This document shows positions 15,666 through 23,182 of a DNA stretch of 35,628 nucleotides, piece after piece (within the stretch, counting starts at the first letter, position 1; every line of letters starts with the position of its first letter). The stretch is from Kiloniella laminariae (GTDB taxonomy: Bacteria > Pseudomonadota > Alphaproteobacteria > Kiloniellales > Kiloniellaceae), in assembly GCF_027214005.1 (NCBI RefSeq), contig NZ_JAPWGY010000015.1:1-35628 (forward strand). The letters are read 5' to 3'. The position numbers and the translations under genes are program-made. The notes under the pieces were generated by a model. The model was not told the origin of the DNA, searched no databases, and worked only from the letters and a program-made list of their open reading frames with translations.

Positions 15666-16636
15666 GAACGCGCCCCCTCTTGCAACGGATAGTGACACCG
15701 GGCATGACTCAGCTCAGTTCCGCGTAACTCAGGTCGTTCAACTTCACAATGATCCCTTGCCACAGGACAACGGGGTGCGAATGCGCAACCAGTGAATTCA
15801 CCGAGAAGATTAGGAGGGAAGCCCCGCAGTATTTCGAGTTTTTTTCGTCCGGGGACGGGAATAGCCCCCATAAGTGCCCGGGTATAGGGGTGATTTGGCT
15901 GCTCGATAATTGAGGCGGTCGACCCGGATTCAACAATCTGTCCCGCATACATCACCATCACCCGGTCTGCCAGACCAGAGAGCAAAGACATATCATGACT
16001 TATCCAAATCACAGCAGTACCGTTCTGAGCCGCCATTTTCTGTACCTCTGCCAGAATTTGTGCCTGGATTGTTACATCAAGGGCTGTCGTCGGTTCATCG
16101 GCGATGATAATGTCAGGCTGGTTTAGAAAGGCGGTCGCAATCACTACTCGCTGGCGCATGCCACCAGAAAATTCATGCGGATAGGCTTTCAGACGTTCAG
16201 CCGGTTTCGGGATACCAACCATCTCCAGGACTTCAACTGTTCTCGCCTTTGCCTCTTCTCTGGATACATTTTGATGGGCAAGGACGGCTTCCATCATCTG
16301 TTCCCCGATTGTCAGCACCGGATTCAGGGATACCATGGGATCCTGGAAGATCATCGCGATCCGGTTTCCCCTTATCCCACGTAAATCTTCATGAGGCAGC
16401 TTGGTGATATCTTGCCCTGCATAAGAGACAGAGCCACTGGCAACCCGTGCTGGCGGATCAAGCAGATTTAGCAAAGCAAAACCCATCATCGATTTACCGC
16501 AGCCTGATTCCCCGACAACGCCCAGAATTTCTCCGGGGTAGAGATCAAAGCTTACATCCCGGACAATACGCGCAACCCTTTCGTCAGAAACCACCTCGGT
16601 GCAAAGCCCGGAAACAGATAGAATCGGTTCAGCCAT
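15662..16636 (-). CDS. Peptide-type ABC transporter ATPase, DppD/OppD-like
   Basis: This 324-residue ATPase has Walker [10 protein letters not shown] (threonine or serine replaced by SM at the end, as in many DppD proteins), the Q-loop [18 protein letters not shown], the signature FSGGMRQR, Walker [12 protein letters not shown] and the switch WISHDMSLL. The C-terminal segment GCAFAPRCP with following cysteines is the oligopeptide-transporter domain. It starts four bases after the DppC-like stop, with AGGA and GGGG upstream, and shares an ATGA overlap with the DppF-like gene. Confidence 0.94.
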   Translation of the reverse strand: MAEPILSVSGLCTEVVSDERVARIVRDVSFDLYPGEILGVVGESGCGKSMMGFALLNLLDPPARVASGSVSYAGQDITKLPHEDLRGIRGNRIAMIFQDPMVSLNPVLTIGEQMMEAVLAHQNVSREEAKARTVEVLEMVGIPKPAERLKAYPHEFSGGMRQRVVIATAFLNQPDIIIADEPTTALDVTIQAQILAEVQKMAAQNGTAVIWISHDMSLLSGLADRVMVMYAGQIVESGSTASIIEQPNHPYTRALMGAIPVPGRKKLEILRGFPPNLLGEFTGCAFAPRCPVARDHCEVERPELRGTELSHARCHYPLQEGARS

Positions 16637-16640
16637 GTTC

Positions 16641-17567
16641 CTAGCCCCTTTCTTTCGGATTAAGGATACGGCGGAGACGATCCCCGACGATATTGACTGT
16701 AAAAATCAGCAAAACCAGAGCCAGACCCGGATAGATCAGCTGCCAGGAATGACCGGATAGAATCTCCTTTGATCCATTCGCGATCAGTAATCCAAGGGAC
16801 GGCGCTTCGATAGAAACTCCCAGCCCAAGAAAGGACAGAGATGCCTCAATAGCAGCCGCATGTGCGAGCTGAAGTGTAAACACGACAAGCAATGGCGGCA
16901 GGCTGTTCGGAAGAAGATGGACAAGGATAAGCCGATGTACGGGCAGTTCCAGGCATCTGGCTGCTTCAATATACTCCTGTCCTATCTGGACGAGAGCAAC
17001 AGACCGAGCCGTTCGCGCATAATAGGGCCATTGGGCAAGAACCAGAGCAATAACAAGATTGAAATAGCCGGCTCCAAAGATTGACATGATGACCATTGCC
17101 ACCAGAATCGTCGGGAAACCCAGCTTTATATCAACCGCCCGCATGATCAGCATATCAGTGGCGCCTTTGAAATATGCCGCAGCCAACCCGGCAAGCGTCC
17201 CTATAGCAAGAGCGAGAAGAGCGGCGGTACCGCTGATCGACAAGGACGTACGAAGCCCGTAAAGGATTGCTGAATAAAGATCACGCCCCAGCGCATCACT
17301 TCCCAGCAGATAAACAAAACGCCCATCCCCTGAAACTGTGCCTGGTGCGAGGTTCGCGTCAAAAAAATCGACCTGCGCATTATCATAGGGGTTCTGTGGC
17401 GTAATCCAGGGCGCGCTTATTGCCGCCAGAATCAAGAACAGGAAAATGGCAAGGCACAACAAGGAAAAAATACTCTGCCTCCTGAGGAAATCAAACAGGC
17501 TCCGCAACGAAGACATTTTTGTTCCCTTTCCTGCAGCAGAATTGTTTGCGGTTTGGGAAGAGCTCAT
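16641..17567 (-). CDS. Peptide-type ABC transporter permease, DppC-like
   Basis: This 308-residue inner-membrane protein is the second permease. A first transmembrane helix (IFSLLCLAIFLFLILAAISA) is followed by the periplasmic segment with the DppC-type motif GSDALGRDLYSAILYGLRTSL, then five helices including the EAA coupling loop (EAARCLELPVHRLILVHLLPNSLPP). Its ATG overlaps the DppB-like stop (ATGA), so translation is coupled. The N-terminal 20 residues are polar and a start at the internal methionine 18 cannot be excluded. Confidence 0.93.
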   Translation of the reverse strand: MSSSQTANNSAAGKGTKMSSLRSLFDFLRRQSIFSLLCLAIFLFLILAAISAPWITPQNPYDNAQVDFFDANLAPGTVSGDGRFVYLLGSDALGRDLYSAILYGLRTSLSISGTAALLALAIGTLAGLAAAYFKGATDMLIMRAVDIKLGFPTILVAMVIMSIFGAGYFNLVIALVLAQWPYYARTARSVALVQIGQEYIEAARCLELPVHRLILVHLLPNSLPPLLVVFTLQLAHAAAIEASLSFLGLGVSIEAPSLGLLIANGSKEILSGHSWQLIYPGLALVLLIFTVNIVGDRLRRILNPKERG

Positions 17568-18541
17568 GACTTGCTCCCGCTGATTTTGATCCTGGGGTCC
17601 AGCAAGGTGTAGAGCACATCCACAACTACATTGATCAGAATGAACATGGCCACCACGACCAGTAGATAACCAACAATTACCGGGCGATCATTCAAACGGA
17701 TCGAATTGATCAGCAATTGTCCCATGCCAGGCCAGTCAAAAACCGTTTCTGTGATGATGCCATAGGCCAGAAGGTTCCCCAGTTCGAGGCCCAAAACCGT
17801 GACCAGGGGAATCTGGATATTGCGAAAGGCATGCCGTAGCAGGATTCGGCGATTGCTTATCCCTTTGGCCCGGGCGTAGCGAATATATTCGCTCGACATT
17901 ACTTCCTGAATTGACGATCGGGTTAAGCGGACAATTAGGGCCGCGTTGAACAGAGCAAGATTGAAAGCAGGCAGAAAAATGTGACGCCAACCATCCGCTG
18001 TTGCCAGGCTGCTGCTTACGCCAAGGAACTGGTCAACTTCCCCCCTGTCTCCGGCAGGGAGCCAGTTTAACCAGACTGAAAAAAGCAAGATGAATAAAAG
18101 CCCTTGCCAGAAATTCGGCAGGGAAAAGGCAAAGATAGAACCATTCATAATGGCATGATCGGCCCACTTGTCAGCATAATATCCTGCGACCAATCCAAGG
18201 GGGATACCCATCAAAAGGGCAAACAGGAATGCAACCAGTCCCAGTTCAACAGTTGCTGGCAAGCGTTGAAGGATCAGCTGGATTGTGGGCTGGTTATAGA
18301 CAAAAGAATCTCCAAGGTCCCCCTGGAGTAAACCCACGAGATATATCCGATATTGTGTCCAGATGGGTTGATCAAGCCCCAGAGCAGCACGGGCACGCTC
18401 GATATCCTCTACTGTAGAATCAGGTGACACCAGCAACTCAATAGGATCGCCAATCGCATAAACCCCCATAAAAATGAGTAACGATACCAAGAGCAGAACA
18501 AATATCGCCTGAATCAGTCTTTGAAATAGATATGCGGCCAT
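17564..18541 (-). CDS. Peptide-type ABC transporter permease, DppB-like
   Basis: This 325-residue permease opens the operon. It has the DppB N-terminal helix (AAYLFQRLIQAIFVLLLVSLL), a periplasmic domain with ALGLDQPIWTQYRIYLVGLL and GDLGDSFVYNQP, then further helices with the coupling loop YIRYARAKGISNRRILLRHAFRN. The start at 18541 has GGGAGG six to seven bases upstream and is preferred to an in-frame start at 18583. The gene is divergent from a LysR gene; the 100-base gap contains a strong palindrome (18603-18643), so the operon is likely LysR-controlled. Confidence 0.93.
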   Translation of the reverse strand: MAAYLFQRLIQAIFVLLLVSLLIFMGVYAIGDPIELLVSPDSTVEDIERARAALGLDQPIWTQYRIYLVGLLQGDLGDSFVYNQPTIQLILQRLPATVELGLVAFLFALLMGIPLGLVAGYYADKWADHAIMNGSIFAFSLPNFWQGLLFILLFSVWLNWLPAGDRGEVDQFLGVSSSLATADGWRHIFLPAFNLALFNAALIVRLTRSSIQEVMSSEYIRYARAKGISNRRILLRHAFRNIQIPLVTVLGLELGNLLAYGIITETVFDWPGMGQLLINSIRLNDRPVIVGYLLVVVAMFILINVVVDVLYTLLDPRIKISGSKS

Positions 18542-18602
18542 CAGAACCTCCCTGTATTCAAGAGGTACGACGAACAATATCAATCGTCAATCTTACTAGA
18601 AT

Positions 18603-18643
18603 ATGTCATAACTCTATCGTATTTTATAATAGAGTTATGACAT
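18603..18643. promoter_or_regulatory. 15-bp perfect inverted repeat at the LysR start
   Basis: ATGTCATAACTCTAT (18603-18617) and its exact reverse complement (18629-18643) flank an 11-base AT-rich spacer. The right arm includes the first two bases of the LysR start codon, so it covers any ribosome-binding site. It sits between the divergent LysR gene and the dppB-like gene. It is probably the operator of the adjacent LysR protein; in RNA it could also hide the translation start. Confidence 0.65.
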
Positions 18644-19544
18644 GACCCAGCCTTCTATTGCTCAGGTAAGCGCTTTTTTTGCAGTTTATACACACGGCTC
18701 TACCGTCAAGGCGGCCAAGGCGCTCGGCAAATCACAGTCCATCGTGTCCGCGAACATTTCCAGGCTGGAGGATTCTCTTGGTGGAGTCCTGTTTGAAAGA
18801 GCCAATGGCCGTCTTCGCCCTACTGAACGTGCAAACACTCTGGCTTCGCACGCCAGAAGCCTGCTTGAGGCGTATCAGACTTTTTCCGCACAAGGGAATA
18901 GCGGTGGGTATAAACGCTTCGTCATTGCAGCACCCCGTTCTCTCAGCATGACCTTCCTGCCGGGTATCGCGAAAAACCTTCAGCAAAAAAATCACGGACT
19001 GATCCTTGCCCTACAGTTTCTCCCCTACCAGCAAATTATCAATGATGTTGCAGAAGGCATTGTCGATGTGGGAATAACCAAACTTCCGGTACTTGATGAC
19101 AGGGTTCTCGTTCACCCTGTCTGTGATGCCCCTTCGGTCGTTGTAATGCCGAAGGACCACCCTTTGGCGGCAAAAAAACTTCTAAAACCGGCTGATATCG
19201 GACAGACCCCCATGATTAGGCTGGGGAGCGGGCTGGAGTATTGGGAGAAAATCGAACTGGCTTTTAATGATGTTGGAATCCGTGCAAACTTTACAATCGA
19301 AGTAGGTGGGGTCGGACCTGCCTGCCGGATGGTCAGGGAAGGAATGGGCATCGCCATTGTCAACCAGCTTATGGCCGCTGAATACCTCGAGATTCTCGAC
19401 CTGACATACCGCCGTTTCAGCCCTGATGTAATACATCAGTTCGCTTGGGTCAGCTCTCCCTTTTCTGAAAGCACCAAGCTTATCAGCCAATTCGGGGCAG
19501 CGCTCAAACAGGGGATGGCATCCCTTGGGCTTGAAAATACCTGA
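18642..19544 (+). CDS. LysR-family regulator of the ABC-hydrolase cluster
   Basis: This 300-residue regulator has an N-terminal winged helix-turn-helix (residues 5-65): FFAVYTHGSTVKAAKALGKSQ followed by SANISRLEDSLGGVLFER. The effector-binding domain follows (from about residue 90; GIVDVGITKLPVLDDRVLVHPV). It is divergent from the peptide-type ABC operon and hydrolase, which it probably activates in response to their substrate. The start is set by the position of the DNA-binding domain; the start codon lies inside a palindrome and no good Shine-Dalgarno sequence is seen, which may mean poor or regulated translation. Confidence 0.9.
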   Translation: MTQPSIAQVSAFFAVYTHGSTVKAAKALGKSQSIVSANISRLEDSLGGVLFERANGRLRPTERANTLASHARSLLEAYQTFSAQGNSGGYKRFVIAAPRSLSMTFLPGIAKNLQQKNHGLILALQFLPYQQIINDVAEGIVDVGITKLPVLDDRVLVHPVCDAPSVVVMPKDHPLAAKKLLKPADIGQTPMIRLGSGLEYWEKIELAFNDVGIRANFTIEVGGVGPACRMVREGMGIAIVNQLMAAEYLEILDLTYRRFSPDVIHQFAWVSSPFSESTKLISQFGAALKQGMASLGLENT

Positions 19545-19646
19545 TACAGGTAAACCCTCTAAAACGAAGATCAAAAAAAAAGAATTACCCAGGCTAACTT
19601 CGAAGCCGGTCATTTTATCAGATAGATTACGAAAGCTTTAGAGTCT

Positions 19647-20168
19647 TCAAACAGAAACCAGATTTGAACTTGCCAGCCCGGCAACCTGGAACAAACGCTG
19701 GACTCCCCGGGTGGTCAGATCTTCCCAATTCGGCTGCAGGACCTGTCGGATAATGCCCTCAAGTTTCAGGAAAGCGGCTTCAGTTTCCAAACTCTCTGGT
19801 TCTCCACATCTTTGTCCCGATGCTTTCTGAAGCCCAAAGGAAAAATCCCAATGAACCCGCAAGGCACCTACTGGTCCCAAAACCGGTAACCTGTCGCTTG
19901 CACAGGTCAAGTTGACCACCAGATCAACGTGTGGAGCCCCCTCTTCCATGAAAAGCTGCAGGGACTTTGGGAAAAGCTCCCCACCTTCATATCCCCGATC
20001 TCTGAGTAGTTTTAGAGCCGTCGATTTGACGACATCAGCAGGACGCCTCCCCGCACTGAAAGCTCTCACCCTCTTCCCGCCGAGGTCTTTCAACAAGGCT
20101 TCGGCCATCGGGCTCATAATTGCATTATCATCACAGAGAAACAGCACGTGCAGCGGAAAGGATTTCAT
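19647..20168 (-). CDS. Low-molecular-weight phosphatase/arsenate reductase-like protein with altered active site
   Basis: This 173-residue protein has the fold signature of LMW tyrosine phosphatases and thioredoxin-type arsenate reductases: HVLFLCDDNAIMSPMAEALL at the N-terminus, FSAGRRPADVVKSTALKLLRDRGY, VDLVVNLTCASDR, and VHWDFSFG where active members have HWGLPDP. The P-loop should read C-x5-R; here C12 is kept but position 18 is methionine, and the DP acid motif is not recognisable. The protein is therefore probably not an active phosphatase or reductase, or uses different chemistry. The C-terminal extension of about 35 residues is unlike the short family form. No ars genes are adjacent. 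Confidence 0.75.
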   Translation of the reverse strand: MKSFPLHVLFLCDDNAIMSPMAEALLKDLGGKRVRAFSAGRRPADVVKSTALKLLRDRGYEGGELFPKSLQLFMEEGAPHVDLVVNLTCASDRLPVLGPVGALRVHWDFSFGLQKASGQRCGEPESLETEAAFLKLEGIIRQVLQPNWEDLTTRGVQRLFQVAGLASSNLVSV

Positions 20169-20275
20169 GAGGGTGACCTCTCAAAAGAATCACGACAGCC
20201 ACCAGTATCCCCGCTACCCGTCTCAAGCCTGTGAAAGGAGCGTGATGCTTTTATGAAAAATTTCTGTCTCCTGGA

Positions 20276-21175
20276 TCAGGCCATCACCGCGCGCAGTTGT
20301 TCCATGACTGAGCGGATAGCCGGGACAAAGCGCAAGTCACCGTGAACGATAAGATACAGCGTCGCTTCTAGTCCGGGAATATCCGGCGTCAGACGTTTAA
20401 GCTGTGGGTCCTGATCTCCCGCGACCGAGGGAAGAAGCCCAATCCCCAGATTTTGCCGCAACAGGGTTTGCATCATCATCGCATGATTAATGCGAATCAC
20501 CGGTGTTCTCTCCCCAAGATTACTCTTCATCCAACTGGCGTCGGGTTGATAGGAATGCTCATCATCCCAGCCGATCCATGGCAAGTGCGCCTGTCTAGAC
20601 CACGCCACCAGATCTTCTGCCCGATCAATTCCGGATTGGAGACTATCGGCAGAAGTAAACACCGCAAAAGGCATTGATGCCAGTTTCTGGCTGTAGAGAT
20701 TTCCTCGTTTCGGTTTACAGAAACGAATCAGAAGATCAGCTTCCCGCCGCGACAGGCTGGCTTCAATGTGTGTGATCACCAGCTCAAGCTCGATACCCGG
20801 CAAAGCCTTTCTGATATTCCCAATCTGTCCGGCCAGCAGCATTGCCGCCTGCTCGTTCATGGAAATACGCACACTCCCGACAGACTCATCACTTAACAAA
20901 GCGCTATGGCGAGTCAGTGATTCCGCCGCTTCTGCCATCGGAAAAGCCTTGCTCGCAAGAGAAACGGCTGCCTCTGTGGGCGACAGTCCATCAGCCAGAC
21001 GTTCAAACAGGCGATTGTTCAGGCGTTGTTCCAGCGATTTGATCCGTCGGCCAATGGTTGGCTGGCTCGCCCCCAGATTTCTTGCCGCGGCAGAAAAAGA
21101 ACGCGCTTCATAAACCGCGAGAAAAACCCGGATATCGTCCCAGTCATAGCCTGTTTTCAACACGGCACACCCCAT
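20276..21175 (-). CDS. LysR-family regulator, divergent from the DMT transporter
   Basis: This protein of up to 299 residues has a LysR DNA-binding domain at residues 10-70 (WDDIRVFLAVYEARSFSAAA, then SQPTIGRRIKSLEQRLNNRLFERL) and a periplasmic-binding-protein-like effector domain. The Q-P-T-I-G-R-R-I helix is typical of the group of LysR proteins often next to exporters or metabolic enzymes. The ATG at 21175 has no Shine-Dalgarno sequence and abuts an operator-like palindrome; GTG at 21163 with GGGG six bases upstream is an alternative start. It probably controls the divergent EamA transporter gene. Confidence 0.9.
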   Translation of the reverse strand: MGCAVLKTGYDWDDIRVFLAVYEARSFSAAARNLGASQPTIGRRIKSLEQRLNNRLFERLADGLSPTEAAVSLASKAFPMAEAAESLTRHSALLSDESVGSVRISMNEQAAMLLAGQIGNIRKALPGIELELVITHIEASLSRREADLLIRFCKPKRGNLYSQKLASMPFAVFTSADSLQSGIDRAEDLVAWSRQAHLPWIGWDDEHSYQPDASWMKSNLGERTPVIRINHAMMMQTLLRQNLGIGLLPSVAGDQDPQLKRLTPDIPGLEATLYLIVHGDLRFVPAIRSVMEQLRAVMA

Positions 21176-21178
21176 GCA

Positions 21179-21227
21179 AATATGAATGCCATATATTCAT
21201 ATTAGTTTATTTAATTCATATTTGAAT
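21179..21227. promoter_or_regulatory. LysR operator candidates between lysR and the DMT gene
   Basis: AATATGAAT and ATTCATATT (21179-21203) form a perfect 9-bp inverted repeat with a 7-base spacer. A second dyad, ATTCA-TATT-TGAAT (21214-21227), repeats the same half-site. Two related dyads in a divergent intergenic region match the double-site layout of LysR regulators. Confidence 0.55.
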
Positions 21228-21330
21228 AATCATATCTTAAATATACAAACCAGCCAGCGGAAATCCCCTGCTTACTCCTCCAAGCTCAGGACAGAAAGCC
21301 GAGGATAAAAAAAGCCCCGGATAAAAAGTA

Positions 21331-22233
21331 ATGCACCTCTTCCTCGCCAAAAACGCCCAGACCGTCCAGGCCATGTCTGCTGTGCTGCTCGCAGCATTGC
21401 TTTTCTCCTGCATGTTTGCATTTCCCAAAAGCGCCGAAATATCCCTGCCATGGTATCAAATCGTATTCATCCGCTATTGTGGGGGGCTGCTCTTTTTGCT
21501 CCCGGCCGCGCTCACCTGGAAATCCAGAGGCAACAGCCTGAAAAGCAATTACACTCTGATTCACTTTGGTCGCATGCTTGCCGGGATCGGCTCCGTTGCC
21601 TGCGTTGTCATTGCCGCAACACAGATAGCCCTAGTTGATGTTATCACCATCAGTTTTTCCAAGGGCGCCATCGTCTTGCTTCTGGCCGGTGTCCTGCTCG
21701 GCGAGAGGGTTTTTCCGCGCCACTGGTTCGCCGTCATCACCTCCATTTCCGGGGCCGCCCTCGTTGCTTACGGCAGCAGGAACGGCGAAAGCCAGAACCT
21801 ACTCCACCCTGCATCGCTCCTAGCCCTGCTTGGAACCTTTTGTATGGCCGCAGAGGTTATCATCATCAAATTCGTCAGCAGACGCGAAGCTATCCCGGTG
21901 ACCCTGTTGTATGTCAATGGCATGGCAACGGCCTTGTTATTGTTTCCGGCACTTTTCTGGGGTCACTGGACTGACCTTGCTGCTTGGTGGCCCATTCTGC
22001 TGATGGGGCCTGTTGCGATACTCGGCCAAAGCCTCAACCTCTTTGCCTATCGAAAAGTTGATGTGATCCTGCTTACTCCTCTAAGCTATAGCTCAATCGC
22101 TTTTTCAGCCATTATTGGCATTCTTGCCTTTGGCGAACCCCTGCGTTGGACCACAGTCGTGGGAGCAACTGTGATTATCGTGGGTAGTCTGCTGGGAATG
22201 GGATGGTGGAAAAAGCAACTTGCCGCATCCTGA
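21331..22233 (+). CDS. EamA/DMT-superfamily transporter
   Basis: This 300-residue membrane protein has about ten hydrophobic helices in two repeats, the EamA (RhaT/YdcZ-like) pattern: AMSAVLLAALLFSCMFAF, FIRYCGGLLFLLPAALTW, then KGAIVLLLAGVLLGERVFPRHWFAVITSISGA in the first half and LLTPLSYSSIAFSAIIGILAFGEPLRWTTVVGATVIIVGSLLG in the second. These proteins usually export or exchange amino acids, nucleobases or other metabolites; the substrate is unknown. It is divergent from a LysR gene that probably regulates it. The Shine-Dalgarno sequence is poor. Confidence 0.9.
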   Translation: MHLFLAKNAQTVQAMSAVLLAALLFSCMFAFPKSAEISLPWYQIVFIRYCGGLLFLLPAALTWKSRGNSLKSNYTLIHFGRMLAGIGSVACVVIAATQIALVDVITISFSKGAIVLLLAGVLLGERVFPRHWFAVITSISGAALVAYGSRNGESQNLLHPASLLALLGTFCMAAEVIIIKFVSRREAIPVTLLYVNGMATALLLFPALFWGHWTDLAAWWPILLMGPVAILGQSLNLFAYRKVDVILLTPLSYSSIAFSAIIGILAFGEPLRWTTVVGATVIIVGSLLGMGWWKKQLAAS

Positions 22234-22412
22234 AAAAGTTTGGCACCGAGTTCCCTTACTCCCGACAGCTTTTCCTCGACAGCGGTTTGACTTAAACTTG
22301 CAGAGTTGCCATATGGAACAGCTCAGTCTGTTTCCTCAGCAAGACATCTGTTTTTGAGGTGGCTTCGCATTTTTGTACACTGCCCCAACCTCTATGGAGA
22401 CTGGACCGATCT

Positions 22413-23108
22413 ATGAGTTTTGACACTCAGGCACTCAAACAACTGGCGCAACAGTTTCGCAACGACGCCGTCTCAACTCCTGTCTTTGTCTCTGATGTCC
22501 TGCGTGAAGCAATTATTTCCGGTGTTCTCTCGGCGCACAGCTTGATCCGCCAGGACAGTGTTGCTGATGTCCTCGTCGTTAGTAAAATCCCGGTTCGCGA
22601 GGCCCTCCGGACCCTTGAGGGAGAGAACCTCGTCCAGTTTGAACGAAATCGCGGGGCCCGGGTACTGCCAGGATCAATCGAGGAAATGACCGAGATATTC
22701 GAACTGAGAAAAGTGCTTGAACCGCATCTCCTCCGCCAGTCGATCCCAAATCTGACACCCCAAAACACCGCGGAGGCTCTTGCCCTTGTCGAGCAGGAAG
22801 CTGCCAGTACCAACCCTGAAGAACTTGGTCAGCTAAATCGACGGTTCCACGAGATTCTTCTCTCCGGTGCCAACGATACACTTGGGTATCGTTTCCTCTC
22901 GATCCTCTACAATGCTTCGGAACGTTATCTCCGTCTACACCGCCGGGAATCAGAATCGCGTTCCCGCAGTAATGTTGAGCATCGCAAACTGACTGAAGCC
23001 TGCCTTGCCCGGGACGGAAGCCTCGCTTCAGAGCTATTGCTGCAACATCTTGAGGCCGCAAGACAGGTCATTCACGGCAAGCTAGTCGCTGATCAGCCCC
23101 GCTTGTGA
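22413..23108 (+). CDS. GntR-family regulator, FCD subfamily
   Basis: This 231-residue regulator has an N-terminal GntR winged helix (residues 20-75: VLREAIISGVLSAHSLIRQDSVADVLVVSKIPVREALRTLEGENLV) and a helical FCD domain starting near residue 90 (EIFELRKVLEPHLL), with the metal-ligand pattern seen as RRFHEILL and later histidines (VEHRKLTEA). FCD regulators typically repress catabolic genes and respond to carboxylic acids. An in-frame GTG start at 22359 exists but the ATG at 22413 matches the usual N-terminus. It converges on the demethylase gene and may control it or the methyltransferase; this is inference. Confidence 0.9.
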   Translation: MSFDTQALKQLAQQFRNDAVSTPVFVSDVLREAIISGVLSAHSLIRQDSVADVLVVSKIPVREALRTLEGENLVQFERNRGARVLPGSIEEMTEIFELRKVLEPHLLRQSIPNLTPQNTAEALALVEQEAASTNPEELGQLNRRFHEILLSGANDTLGYRFLSILYNASERYLRLHRRESESRSRSNVEHRKLTEACLARDGSLASELLLQHLEAARQVIHGKLVADQPRL

Positions 23109-23182
23109 ACCCGGAAAGCGACCCTGTCTGTTTCGTTGCACAATTACAAAAGAATCAGGCAGGGCCAAAACCAGTTCCACTC

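Noticed and set aside
23109-23182. Terminator between the FCD regulator and the demethylase gene
   Set aside because: CCCTGTCTG and CAGGCAGGG can pair, but the loop is about 25 bases and no U-tract follows on either strand.
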